Positions 7,931 through 16,496 of a DNA stretch of 64,000 bases are shown one piece after another (position 1 is the first letter of the stretch; each line of letters starts with the position of its first letter). The DNA comes from Flavobacteriales bacterium (GTDB lineage Bacteria > Bacteroidota > Bacteroidia > Flavobacteriales_F > PHOS-HE28): NCBI GenBank assembly GCA_016788635.1, contig JAEUSU010000004.1, positions 101,018 to 165,017 of the forward strand. The letters are read 5' to 3'. Made by a program: the position numbers and the translations under genes. The notes under the pieces were generated by a model. The model did no database searches. It had not been told where the DNA came from and was given only the letters and a program-made list of their open reading frames with translations.

Positions 7931-9850
7931 TCATTTCAGCGGGCCCAGCAGGCCATAGATGCGCCCGTTGCCAGCGCGTACGCGCACGGTCATACGGGAC
8001 GATCGGACCGGGCCCAGGCCTTTGTTCCAGAGGTAGCCATGGAATTGGATGCTCCTTCCGCGCCGGTCGAAGTCACTCATCTTCACGGCCACGCACAACC
8101 GGAAGCTGCTGTCCGCCTGTTGAACGTGGTCCTCAATGCGGTCCGACCGGTAGAGCAACGAGGTATTATCAGAGGTGAGCTCGGCCACCACATGGAAGTC
8201 CTCCGGATGGGGGGTGAACACGATCGCCTCCAACTCGATGATGTCGTTGTCCATTTCGATCAGCTCATCCACAGGTGCCCTCACACCCACACTGAACTCA
8301 CGGCCGTCCAGCAAGAGCGTGCTGTCTCCCGTTGAACCGAAGGACATGGGCAGTCCGGGTTGAAGGTTCCACCGGCCCGATGGGGCTTCTTCGCCGGGAT
8401 GATAGACTTCCTTCCACCGGATATGGCCCCAGGCTTCGTCGTTCCGGATGGTGCGCTCCGGTGTCCGCGTGAACCGTTGAAGTGAACCTTCCAGCAGGTG
8501 CGCCGGGCCTTCCGTGTGGGGGAAGCGGGCCTGTACCAGAGAGACCCATTCCACGGGTGCGATGGCCGTGAGGCCGATGACAACAGCATCGCCGGTGTGC
8601 GCCAGCACCTGTGCTTCCACCTGGTCCTGTGGCGTGGTGCGCAGATCCACATAGGCCGCATCGCCACGCGAAAAACCCCAGCGCCGCGCATAGAAGTCCA
8701 TGATGCCGGCCGGCGCATGGATGAGGACCAGGTCACCAGGAGCCTGGTCACGGATGGCACGGGCGAAGGCCTCGTATTTCGAGGACCCCAACACGGCGTA
8801 GTGTTGGCGGTTGAACACGAGCGTGATCACGGTAAGCGTGACGATGCCGCCGAGCATGGCGCCTGTGCGGGATCGGGACAGCTGGGGTAGGCCTGAAAGC
8901 AGGGCCATCAGCAGAAAGGGGAAGGAGAAGATGAGCACGGAGTATTGCAGTACCGGTGCGCGCCAGATCGAGTAGGCCGCTCCGACGACCAGGGGTATGA
9001 GCCCCCAGCAGATCAGGATGATCACATGCGGTGAACGGGCCTGCCTGCGAAGCAGGCGCCAGCAACTGACCCCCACGAGCACCGCCAGCACCAGGGCCAT
9101 GGACCACGAGCAATGCGCGACCCACCAGCCAAAGTCCTCCAGCCAGAAGCGGCCGGGTGGGGCCAGCCATTCAGCGAGTCCACCCTGCTCCAACTGATGG
9201 AGGAAGATGGGGACATTGGGCAGGTAGAGCACCACGGCCGCAAGACTGGCCAGGAGGTACGCTCTACGCTGCGGTGGTTTGACCAGCAAAAGTCCGGTGC
9301 CTGCAATGAGCGCAGCCTGCAGCAGCGCGAAGTGATGGACATACGCACTGAGCGCGGCGGCCAGCGTGTAGGCGATCAGGTCGCGCTTCCTGTAGTGGTC
9401 CAGGTAGCGCGTTAAGGCATCGGCCAGCCATGCCGTGGTAAAGAGCCCGAACGCGTAAGGCCGCGCCAGTTGGCCGTACAGCACAAAGTACTGGAGCGTG
9501 GCCAGCAAGGCGATGGTCACCAACGCGGTCGTGGGGCTTGTCCACCGGCAGGCCACGCGGTACAGCAGGAAGAGCGCGGCGACCGAAAGGAGAATGAACG
9601 GAAGCTTCACCACCCATTCGGCATCACCGAAGGCATGGGTCCACAGCCATTCAAAGACCTGCACGCCCGGCGGGTGGGTGTCCTGCGCCATCACGCCAGT
9701 GCGGATGGTCTCGCCCAGGGTGGGGTACAGGCGGATCAGGGCGCTGATCTCGTCATGCATGAAGGGGACATGCACGAAGGCCTGCCGCAGCACCAGGGCC
9801 AGCGCCAGCAGCATGAAGAGGGTCCAGCGTTCCGCCTTGGTGCCCGGCAT
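7931..9850 (-). CDS. GT39/ArnT-like (GT-C fold) membrane glycosyltransferase
   Basis: This 639-residue protein has about a dozen hydrophobic helices in the first 450 residues and a soluble C-terminal domain. The first outside loop carries the acidic HDE motif (MHDEISAL), and HPPG follows near residue 65. Both are typical of dolichyl/undecaprenyl-phosphate-sugar-dependent GT-C enzymes such as ArnT and protein mannosyltransferases. It probably transfers a sugar from a lipid carrier to lipid A, protein or glycan in the periplasm. It starts 3 nt after the smpB stop, so it is probably co-transcribed with smpB. Donor and acceptor are unknown. Confidence 0.8.
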   Translation of the reverse strand: MPGTKAERWTLFMLLALALVLRQAFVHVPFMHDEISALIRLYPTLGETIRTGVMAQDTHPPGVQVFEWLWTHAFGDAEWVVKLPFILLSVAALFLLYRVACRWTSPTTALVTIALLATLQYFVLYGQLARPYAFGLFTTAWLADALTRYLDHYRKRDLIAYTLAAALSAYVHHFALLQAALIAGTGLLLVKPPQRRAYLLASLAAVVLYLPNVPIFLHQLEQGGLAEWLAPPGRFWLEDFGWWVAHCSWSMALVLAVLVGVSCWRLLRRQARSPHVIILICWGLIPLVVGAAYSIWRAPVLQYSVLIFSFPFLLMALLSGLPQLSRSRTGAMLGGIVTLTVITLVFNRQHYAVLGSSKYEAFARAIRDQAPGDLVLIHAPAGIMDFYARRWGFSRGDAAYVDLRTTPQDQVEAQVLAHTGDAVVIGLTAIAPVEWVSLVQARFPHTEGPAHLLEGSLQRFTRTPERTIRNDEAWGHIRWKEVYHPGEEAPSGRWNLQPGLPMSFGSTGDSTLLLDGREFSVGVRAPVDELIEMDNDIIELEAIVFTPHPEDFHVVAELTSDNTSLLYRSDRIEDHVQQADSSFRLCVAVKMSDFDRRGRSIQFHGYLWNKGLGPVRSSRMTVRVRAGNGRIYGLLGPLK

Positions 9851-9853
9851 GGT

Positions 9854-10297
9854 CTAGCCTTCGCGGTCCATTTCCCGCTGCACGTCGCGCTCCTTGATGG
9901 AGGCCCGCTTGTCGAACAGCTTCTTCCCCTTGGCCAGCGCGATCTCCAACTTGGCGAAGCCGTTCGGAGCGATGAACAGGCGCAGGGGTACGATGGTCAT
10001 GCCCGCATCCTTCAGCTTGCGCTTCAGCTTGTCCAGTTCACGCCGGTGGAGCAGGAGCTTGCGGTCTCGCAGGGGGTCGTGCACGAAGTGGACGTTGGTG
10101 CCATAGGGCGCAATCCGCATGTTGCGCACCACCAGGTCGTCCCCGATGAAGGTGCAGAATGCTTCGTTCAGGCTGGCACCCCCGGCCCGGATGCTCTTGA
10201 TCTCCGAGCCCATGAGCACCATGCCGCATTCATACTTGTCCAGCACGTGGTACTCAAAGCCCGCTCTCCTGTTCTTCACCTCCACCGGTGCGCCCAT
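9854..10297 (-). CDS. smpB: SsrA-binding protein SmpB
   Basis: SmpB binds tmRNA and brings it to stalled ribosomes for trans-translation. The 147 residues show the family's oligonucleotide-binding core: KNRRAGFEYHVLDKYECGMVL at the N-terminus, GSEIKSIR, LLLHRREL, and the basic tail GKKLFDKRASIKERD that inserts into the mRNA channel. The start at 10297 fits both the family and a TAGCTTCG -7-like box at 10303-10310; an in-frame codon at 10315 would lie upstream of that box. It is followed 3 nt later by the GT-C glycosyltransferase. Confidence 0.96.
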   Translation of the reverse strand: MGAPVEVKNRRAGFEYHVLDKYECGMVLMGSEIKSIRAGGASLNEAFCTFIGDDLVVRNMRIAPYGTNVHFVHDPLRDRKLLLHRRELDKLKRKLKDAGMTIVPLRLFIAPNGFAKLEIALAKGKKLFDKRASIKERDVQREMDREG

Positions 10298-10302
10298 GCG
10301 GG

Positions 10303-10310
10303 CGAAGCTA
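10303..10310 (-). promoter_or_regulatory. -7-like box (TAGCTTCG) for smpB
   Basis: The minus strand reads TAGCTTCG, one base from TANNTTTG, ending 5 nt before the ATG of smpB. The transcript would start at or next to the start codon. Confidence 0.45.
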
Positions 10311-10389
10311 GGCAACGGGCGACCGCAGGCGCCTCAAGCCTTGCCAGCAAAGGCCATGCTCCCCTAATTTGTCCCACTTATCCCTGGCC

Positions 10390-11475
10390 ATGCAGCGCCG
10401 TGTCCTTTTCCTGTATACCGAGCTGGCGCCCTATTTCATGGCCTGCGTGGCGCGCCTGGCGAAGGACCATGAGGTGGAGGTGCATGTGGTGCATTGGGAG
10501 GTGAATCCGGAGGCGCCCTTCCACTTTGAAGCATTGCCACCCAAGGTCCGGTTGCACTCGCGCAAGGAGCTATCGAACGGGGAATTGATGCGGTTCGCGG
10601 AAGAGCTTGATCCCGATGCGGTGTTCGCCAGTGGCTGGGTGGACAAGGGCTACCTGCGCGTCTGCAGGACCATGCGCAAGCGGGACATCCCCACGGTGAT
10701 GTGCACCGATACCGCCTGGCGCGGGGACCAGCGACAGCTGCTGGCCACCGTGCTGGCGCCTTTCTGGCTCCATGGCACCTTCAGCCACGTATGGTCCACC
10801 GGGCAGCGGCAAACCGCCTACGGTCTTCGCCTCGGCATTCCGGCGCGCCGCATCCGCACGGGCTTCTATGCCGCCGATGTGGACCGCTTCGCTCCGCTGG
10901 CGGCGCAGTTCTCTGCCCTGAAGGCCACCCGCATACCGCACCGCTTCCTGTGCGTGGCACGCTACATCCCCACCAAGGGCCAGCAACTGCTGTGCGATGC
11001 GTTCGCCGAACTATGCAAGGAAGGCCATGCCGGCGACTGGGAGCTCTGGTGTGTGGGAACGGGCGAACTGTTCGATCAGGTGAGGAGCTCGGCCTCCGGG
11101 TCTCATGCCCGCATCAAGCACTGGGGCTTCAAGCAGGCCGACGAGCTGCCTGAGCTGATGGCGCAGGCCGGCGTATTCGTGCTTCCAAGCACCTACGAGC
11201 CTTGGGGCGTAGTGGTGCAGGAGCAGGCCTGCGCAGGCATGCCCCTGCTGTTGAGCGATGCAGTGGGGGCGGGGGAGCGCTTCCTCCACGAGAGCGGGAA
11301 TGGCTGGGGCTTTCGCGCCGGCGATAAAAGCAGCTTGAAGAAGGCCCTGCGCAAGGCCATCGACGCGGGCGATGATAGCTTGCGGGCCATGGGCACGTAC
11401 AGTGCGCGCGTGGGCAACCAGTGGGGCCCGGGCGACTGGGCCCTGGTGGTGATGGACCTGCTCGGTGCACGATGA
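10390..11475 (+). CDS. GT4 family glycosyltransferase
   Basis: This 361-residue GT-B enzyme has an N-terminal acceptor-domain start (RRVLFLYTELAPYF) and a C-terminal donor-binding domain. RFLCVARYIPTKGQ matches the GT4 interdomain strand, and FVLPSTYEPWGVVVQEQACAG is the EX7E-type nucleotide-sugar site. ATG 10390 is preferred over TTG 10369. It opens a four-gene operon in which each stop overlaps the next start (ATGA). It is probably cytoplasmic and adds one sugar to a growing surface glycan. Confidence 0.9.
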   Translation: MQRRVLFLYTELAPYFMACVARLAKDHEVEVHVVHWEVNPEAPFHFEALPPKVRLHSRKELSNGELMRFAEELDPDAVFASGWVDKGYLRVCRTMRKRDIPTVMCTDTAWRGDQRQLLATVLAPFWLHGTFSHVWSTGQRQTAYGLRLGIPARRIRTGFYAADVDRFAPLAAQFSALKATRIPHRFLCVARYIPTKGQQLLCDAFAELCKEGHAGDWELWCVGTGELFDQVRSSASGSHARIKHWGFKQADELPELMAQAGVFVLPSTYEPWGVVVQEQACAGMPLLLSDAVGAGERFLHESGNGWGFRAGDKSSLKKALRKAIDAGDDSLRAMGTYSARVGNQWGPGDWALVVMDLLGAR

Positions 11476-12614
11476 GACCCCCTCAAGTACTGGTCTTTCT
11501 GGACTGGTACCGCCCCGGCTTCCAGGCGGGCGGGCCGGTGCGCAGCATGGTGAACCTGGCCGAACGCCTGCAGGGCCGCGTGCAGTTCCACATAGCCACC
11601 CGCAACACGGACTACCGCTCCAGTACGCCCTACCCGGAGATCGAGCCGGACCGGTGGACGCCACTTCCCACCGGAGAACAGGTGTATTACGCTTCAGCCG
11701 CTGGCATCCGCAAGGCGCGCTGGCGCAGCTTGCTCCGTGAACGGGATTGGGACGCGGTCTACATCAATGGCATCTACTCCTGGTGGTTCAGCATTGTGCC
11801 GCTGTGGTTGTCGAGGAGTATGGACGTGAAGCGGATCGTGGCCGTACGCGGCATGCTGGCACCCGGACCCATGCGGCATGGCCGATCCAAGAAGCGCGCC
11901 TTTCTGGCATTGGCCCGTACGCTCGGCCTCTATCGGGGTGTGCATTTCCATGCCACTACGGAAGCTGAGGCGGATGAGGTCCGGAAATGGATCGATGCGC
12001 ATGCGCAGGTGACCGTGGTGCCCAACCTGCCAAGGGCCATGGCCGCAGAGGGCATGCGTCCGCGCATCAAGGTGGCAGGTGAGCTTACGCTTGTCAGCCT
12101 GGCCCGCATCGCGGTGGAGAAGAACACGCACCTGGCGCTGGAGGCGCTCCGTGGTGTGCACGGCAAGGTCTCTTTTCATCTTTTTGGGGCCATCACGGAC
12201 GAAACGTATTGGCAGCGCTGCCTGGGGATCATCGCCGAGCTGCCTGAGAACCTCACCGTGCACCACCGGGGTGTGGCGGATGCGGAGGACGTCCCTTCCC
12301 TTCTTCAAGGGTACCATGCCCTTTTGTTGCCCAGCGCAGGTGAGAACTTCGGCCATGCGCTCCTGGAGGCCCTGGCCGCTGGTGTGCCCCTGGTGGTAAG
12401 CGACAGAACACCCTGGCGTGGGCTCGAAGAGGACCATGCAGGTTGGGACATTCCATTGGGGAACATGAAGCGGTTCACACAGGTGTTGCAGCAATTGGTG
12501 GACATGGACCAACAGGCCTATGATCGCTGGCAGAGGGGTGCGTTCGCACGCGCAGGGCGATATTTGGCAGGGCAGGATGCGGAGGACCGCATGCTGGCCC
12601 TCTTCACCACATGA
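11472..12614 (+). CDS. GT4 family glycosyltransferase
   Basis: The 380 residues begin with PPQVLVFLDWYRPGFQAGGP, the glycine-rich N-terminal loop of GT4 enzymes (GGP...). The C-terminal donor domain has LTLVSLARIAVEKNTHLAL and LLLPSAGENFGHALLEALAAG, the latter with the paired glutamates. Its ATG overlaps the upstream TGA as ATGA, which suggests translational coupling. A similar loop and EN-F-G motif occur in WcaI/WbuB-like amino-sugar transferases, but the sugar specificity cannot be fixed. Confidence 0.9.
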   Translation: MRPPQVLVFLDWYRPGFQAGGPVRSMVNLAERLQGRVQFHIATRNTDYRSSTPYPEIEPDRWTPLPTGEQVYYASAAGIRKARWRSLLRERDWDAVYINGIYSWWFSIVPLWLSRSMDVKRIVAVRGMLAPGPMRHGRSKKRAFLALARTLGLYRGVHFHATTEAEADEVRKWIDAHAQVTVVPNLPRAMAAEGMRPRIKVAGELTLVSLARIAVEKNTHLALEALRGVHGKVSFHLFGAITDETYWQRCLGIIAELPENLTVHHRGVADAEDVPSLLQGYHALLLPSAGENFGHALLEALAAGVPLVVSDRTPWRGLEEDHAGWDIPLGNMKRFTQVLQQLVDMDQQAYDRWQRGAFARAGRYLAGQDAEDRMLALFTT

Positions 12615-13174
12615 GCGACCCCCGTGGCACCGTGGACCTGAGCCGGTTCAGTAGCCGGGACTTCCCGGTGGGTGCTGGTGTGGTGAAGCGCACCCTATGG
12701 TACTTCGTGAACGCTCTTTTCTTCCTGAACCCGTTGTTCCCGTTCCGCACGCCCAAGCCTTGGTTGCTTCGCCTGTTCGGTGCACGGGTGGGGCGTGGGG
12801 TGGTGGTGCATCCCGGTGTCAACATCAAGTTCCCCTGGAAGCTGCGCATTGGTGATCACGTGTGGATCGGGCAGCGTGTGTGGCTGGACAACATCGATGA
12901 GCTGCACATCGGCAGCCATGTCGTCATCAGCCAGGGCGCATTGCTCATTTCCGGCAGCCACGATTTCCGCAAGGCTGATTTCCCCACCTACAGCAAGCCC
13001 ATCGTACTGGAGGCCGGCTGTTGGGTGGGCGCTGGGGCGATCGTGACCTTGGGTGTGCGGGTGGGCACACATGCCGTGCTCTCGGCAGGCACTGTGCTCA
13101 CCCGGAATGCCGAGCCCTTCACCATCTACCGCGGCAACCCGGCACAGGTTGTGGGTGAACGCCGCATTTCATGA
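12611..13174 (+). CDS. WcaF-like hexapeptide-repeat acetyltransferase
   Basis: This 187-residue left-handed beta-helix acyltransferase resembles colanic-acid WcaF. The N-terminal region (YFVNALFFLNPLFPFRTPKPW) is the WcaF/NodL-type cap. From about residue 55, hexapeptide repeats of the V-x-H-P-G-V and V-x-I-G-x-x type continue to the end, closing with YRGNPAQVVGER. The catalytic-type histidine lies in ISGSHDF. It would O-acetylate a glycan sugar from acetyl-CoA. Its start overlaps the upstream GT4 stop (ATGA). Confidence 0.85.
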   Translation: MSDPRGTVDLSRFSSRDFPVGAGVVKRTLWYFVNALFFLNPLFPFRTPKPWLLRLFGARVGRGVVVHPGVNIKFPWKLRIGDHVWIGQRVWLDNIDELHIGSHVVISQGALLISGSHDFRKADFPTYSKPIVLEAGCWVGAGAIVTLGVRVGTHAVLSAGTVLTRNAEPFTIYRGNPAQVVGERRIS

Positions 13175-13923
13175 AGGTCAGTGTGATCACGGTGTGCCGG
13201 AACGCCGGTGCGGAGATCGATGCCACGCTGCGCAGTGTGCTCATGCAGGACCACGCGGATATCGAGCACATTGTGATCGATGGCGCCAGCACCGATGACA
13301 CCCTGGCCCGGGTGAAGCGTTACGCCGAGTGCATCGCGCACCTGGTCTCCGAACCGGATGAAGGGGTGTACGACGCCATGAACAAGGGCCTTCGGCTCGC
13401 CACCGGCGAGGTGATCGCCTTTGTGAACGCAGGTGACATGCTGGCGCGCCGCGATGTGGCCACGCGGATGGTACAGGCCTTTGAACACACGGGTGCCGAT
13501 GCCGTGTACGGCGATGCGCTGATGGTGGACCCGGTGAACATCACCCGCGTGAAGCGCTTCTGGAAAGGTGGCGTGTTTGACCGCGCCGCATTCCGGCGTG
13601 GCTGGATGCCGCCACACCTGGGCACCTGGGTCCGGCGCGCCGTGTATGAAGCCCACGGGGGCTTCCGCACGGAGCTGCGCGTGGCGGCCGACTATGAACT
13701 GCTGCTCCGCTTCATGTACGTGAACCGCATCCGCGTGCACTACGAGCCCGTGGCGGTGGTGCGCTTCCGCCTGGGTGGGGTCAGCAACCGCTCGCTGGCC
13801 CATATCTGGCGCGCGAACCGCGAGGTGTACAAGGCGTGGGCGATGAACGGGGAGCGCATCTCGCCGTTCATCGCCGTGCTCAAGCCCCTGCGCAAGCTGG
13901 CGCAGTACTTCCAGCGCGCCTAG
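13171..13923 (+). CDS. GT2 family glycosyltransferase, WcaE-like
   Basis: The 250 residues form a GT-A domain with the N-terminal VSVITVCRNA, the IVIDGASTDDT loop, and EPDEGVYDAMNKGL, which is highly typical of WcaE-like GT2 enzymes. A basic C-terminus follows (ISPFIAVLKPLRKLAQYF). It overlaps the acetyltransferase stop by ATGA and ends the operon, meeting the convergent T9SS gene with a 4-nt overlap. It is expected to act in the cytoplasm on a lipid-linked glycan. Confidence 0.88.
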   Translation: MKVSVITVCRNAGAEIDATLRSVLMQDHADIEHIVIDGASTDDTLARVKRYAECIAHLVSEPDEGVYDAMNKGLRLATGEVIAFVNAGDMLARRDVATRMVQAFEHTGADAVYGDALMVDPVNITRVKRFWKGGVFDRAAFRRGWMPPHLGTWVRRAVYEAHGGFRTELRVAADYELLLRFMYVNRIRVHYEPVAVVRFRLGGVSNRSLAHIWRANREVYKAWAMNGERISPFIAVLKPLRKLAQYFQRA

Positions 13924-14960
13924 CGGATCACGTCCACCGGCGTCACGATTTCCGTACCGTCCACCCGGAACCAGTAACGCCCATTGGGAAGTGAGCCCAG
14001 GTCAAGCATCACAGAACCTTGTCCCGTGCCACGTCCGCGTGTCACCACGCGACCGGTATGGTCCAGCACGCTCCAGGGTCCGGTCACCCCACCCAGGCCG
14101 GTGATGGTCACCAGGCCGGTGGAGGGGTTCGGCATCACGTTCACCCGGGGCCGTTCATGCCGGTTGTTCAAACCCGTAACCAGCCAGGGGTCGGAGGGGA
14201 TGGTGCAGGTGGTTGGACCATAGTTCACCTCCACCGTGTAGCTGCCGGAACCCACAGGGGTGATGCATGCGGTGTTGGAGCCGGGAATGGGGCCACCGTT
14301 CAGGTACCACTGATAGGACGTGCCCGTGGGTGTCACGCACAGGTCACCGCCGCTCTGGTCGATCACGGGTTGCACCGTGGCATCGAACACGATCTCCACC
14401 TCCACGCCCAGGCCCAGGATGTAGTTTGGGCAGATGGAAGGCGCAGCGCTCACGCTGTAGGCCCCGGTCTGCGTCACCACCAGCACCACGCTGTTGGCCC
14501 CCGGGATCGCCACACCACCATCGGTCCATTGGATGTTGGTGTCATAAGGCATGCCCAAGGTCAACAGCACGGTGTCACCTTCACAATGATGGGCTACACC
14601 CATGCCGTCGATATACAGTGCAGTATCGCCATCAGAGATCACATACGGGAATAGGAACACCCAGCCATCCACCAATACCTGTGCGGACATTTCGGTGCAT
14701 CCGTCCAGTGTGGCCTCCACACTGAACTCGGACATGACATCCATGGAGGCATCCACCGTGTGGCTTTGCCCATTGGCGCCGGGGATGGCCACCCCGTCCC
14801 TGTACCACTGGTAGCTGTCATAGACCTGCGTCCACAACACCTCGGTGGTGTTCGGGCACAGGATGGGGTTGGATGGGGTGATGGTGGGCGTGAAAGTGCA
14901 TTGGGCGGCAAGGCCTTGAGCAACGGCCAACGCCAGAGCGGTGTATAGGGTCCTGATCAT
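13920..14960 (-). CDS. Secreted Ig/PKD-like protein with T9SS type A sorting domain
   Basis: The 346 residues begin with a clean signal peptide (MIRTLYTALALAVAQGLAAQ). The body has repeated Ig-like units with similar phrases: YQWYRDGVAIPGANG, IQWTDGGVAIPGANS and YQWYLNGGPIPGSNT. The C-terminal ~75 residues match the T9SS type A sorting domain (NVMPNPSTGLVTI ... GRYWFRV). It is therefore exported through the Sec and type IX systems and probably attached to the cell surface. An upstream in-frame start at 15005 lacks signal-peptide character. No enzyme domain is seen. Confidence 0.85.
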   Translation of the reverse strand: MIRTLYTALALAVAQGLAAQCTFTPTITPSNPILCPNTTEVLWTQVYDSYQWYRDGVAIPGANGQSHTVDASMDVMSEFSVEATLDGCTEMSAQVLVDGWVFLFPYVISDGDTALYIDGMGVAHHCEGDTVLLTLGMPYDTNIQWTDGGVAIPGANSVVLVVTQTGAYSVSAAPSICPNYILGLGVEVEIVFDATVQPVIDQSGGDLCVTPTGTSYQWYLNGGPIPGSNTACITPVGSGSYTVEVNYGPTTCTIPSDPWLVTGLNNRHERPRVNVMPNPSTGLVTITGLGGVTGPWSVLDHTGRVVTRGRGTGQGSVMLDLGSLPNGRYWFRVDGTEIVTPVDVIR

Positions 14961-15097
14961 GTGCTGCAGTTCTTTTTCGAGGCTAGGACGCTTATAGGTC
15001 GTCAAGTGCTACACATCTGTGACGGAACGTTCAACCGGTAATGATCCGGTCAGGATAAGAACTGCGGATTGTCAGTTCCGGATGTGATCATGGAGGA

Positions 15098-15105
15098 TAT
15101 CCTTG
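15098..15105 (+). promoter_or_regulatory. -7-like box (TATCCTTG) before the copper-type trio
   Basis: TATCCTTG differs from TANNTTTG at one position and ends 4 nt before the GTG start at 15110. It is the likely promoter of the three-gene run to 17255. Confidence 0.35.
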
Positions 15106-15109
15106 CACC

Positions 15110-15502
15110 GTGCCCAGTGGAACGGTGATCCTCCGCAGCGCATGGTCGGTGATACCGGCCGTGGGGGTGCTGCTATTCGCGCAGGTGATCACCACCCTGG
15201 AGGTGACCCTGTTCCTGGCTGACCGTCAGCGCATCGAGCGGGAGTTGTGTGTGATGCGCGACAAGGCGCCCGAGGAGAACGTGTGCCACGGCCAGTGTTA
15301 CCTGATGAAGCGCTTGCGTGCCTTGGAAGCGGAGGAGCGCAAGCCCATGAATGTGCAACAAGTCCGTCTGGACCCCGCGGTGCCTGCGCGGGTGGAATTA
15401 CTTCCGCTGCTTCCGGTCGCGCAGCATGCCATCAAGCCGGTCCAGGTAATGCGTTTGTTGGCGGTGCCACGACCTCCCGCCGAGCCCGTGCCCTGGGGTT
15501 GA
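15110..15502 (+). CDS. Small membrane-anchored protein with conserved cysteines, unknown function
   Basis: The 130 residues have one N-terminal hydrophobic helix (about 8-36). A short soluble stretch with three cysteines follows: C47, C59 and C63, in ELCVMRDKAPEENVCHGQCY. The tail is proline-rich and lacks cysteine. The CxGxC-type pattern recalls small Bacteroidota proteins found near metal-handling genes, and the next two genes fit that theme, so a metal-related or redox role is possible. I recognise no named family. It starts at GTG 15110 (GTG 15125 is possible). Confidence 0.6.
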   Translation: MPSGTVILRSAWSVIPAVGVLLFAQVITTLEVTLFLADRQRIERELCVMRDKAPEENVCHGQCYLMKRLRALEAEERKPMNVQQVRLDPAVPARVELLPLLPVAQHAIKPVQVMRLLAVPRPPAEPVPWG

Positions 15503-15561
15503 CGCACCGATGTGCCTGCCTAGCAGGCCTTTTGTGTCCGTCCAACCTTAGTGCATTCTCC

Positions 15562-16491
15562 ATGAAACGCATCCTTCTGGGGGGGCTCCTGCTGTTCCCC
15601 CTGCTCAGCCACGCGTGCGATGTGTGTGGCATCTACCTCGGCATTCAGCCGCATGACCGCACCTCGTCCGTGAGCGTGTTGTACCGCTTCCGCTACCTCG
15701 AGGGCCTCATGCCCGGCGCACCCGTGTTGAAGCATGGCGACCATTCCGCCGCGACAGGTCCGCAGTACTACCGCGAGTTCCTGCAAACGGTGGAGTTCCG
15801 GGGCGAGTACTGGCTGGGCCAGCGCTTCTCCCTGATGGCCTCCGTTCCGGTGGTGAACAACTACCAGAGCGTGGAGGGGGTGGTGATGGCCGACATCTAT
15901 GGCGCCGGCGATCCCTTTGTGCTGGCCCGGTGGATCGCGGTGAACACCAAGTGCCTCACCGATGAGGAACGCACCGTGCACCGCATCATGGTCGGCGGTG
16001 GGCTCAAGATGCCGGTGGGCGCTTCGGACCTGCGCTGGAACGGTCAGCTGGTGGACCATGACATACAACCCGGTTCAGGCACCATGGACGGGCTCCTGTC
16101 CCTTCAGTACCTCATCCGGCACGGTCGCACCGGTGCGGGCCTGGCCTCCATCGGCCGGTTCAATACGGCGTCCACCGGGGGCTATCAAATGGGGCACGGC
16201 ATCAACCTCACGGCTGAAGCGTTCCATCGGTTCGATATCCAGAAGGTCCAGCTCATGCCCGCCTTGGGTGCATACATGGAACACACCCTGCCCGACGCGT
16301 ACAAGGAGGGCGAGGTGGAAGGCACCGGTGGGACCACCTGGTTCCTGCACACCGGTGCGCGGGCCTGGTGGAAAGCATGGGCGCTGGGCATCAACTACCA
16401 ATTCGCCCTTGCGCATGACATCGGCATCCTCATGGTGCCCGATCATTCGCGCTTCATCGTGGGTCTCACATACAACATCAACACTTACTAA
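15562..16491 (+). CDS. Secreted beta-rich (probable outer-membrane) protein with N-terminal CDVC motif
   Basis: The 309 residues start with a signal peptide (MKRILLGGLLLFPLLSHA). The mature protein opens directly with CDVC (C19, C22). The rest alternates aromatic and polar residues in barrel-like strands and ends GLTYNINTY. In other Bacteroidota, proteins opening with CDxC after the signal peptide lie near copper or cytochrome assembly genes. Here the MbnP-like lipoprotein follows 5 nt later. A role in sensing, binding or passing copper is inferred, not shown. Confidence 0.65.
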   Translation: MKRILLGGLLLFPLLSHACDVCGIYLGIQPHDRTSSVSVLYRFRYLEGLMPGAPVLKHGDHSAATGPQYYREFLQTVEFRGEYWLGQRFSLMASVPVVNNYQSVEGVVMADIYGAGDPFVLARWIAVNTKCLTDEERTVHRIMVGGGLKMPVGASDLRWNGQLVDHDIQPGSGTMDGLLSLQYLIRHGRTGAGLASIGRFNTASTGGYQMGHGINLTAEAFHRFDIQKVQLMPALGAYMEHTLPDAYKEGEVEGTGGTTWFLHTGARAWWKAWALGINYQFALAHDIGILMVPDHSRFIVGLTYNINTY

Positions 16492-16496
16492 ACATC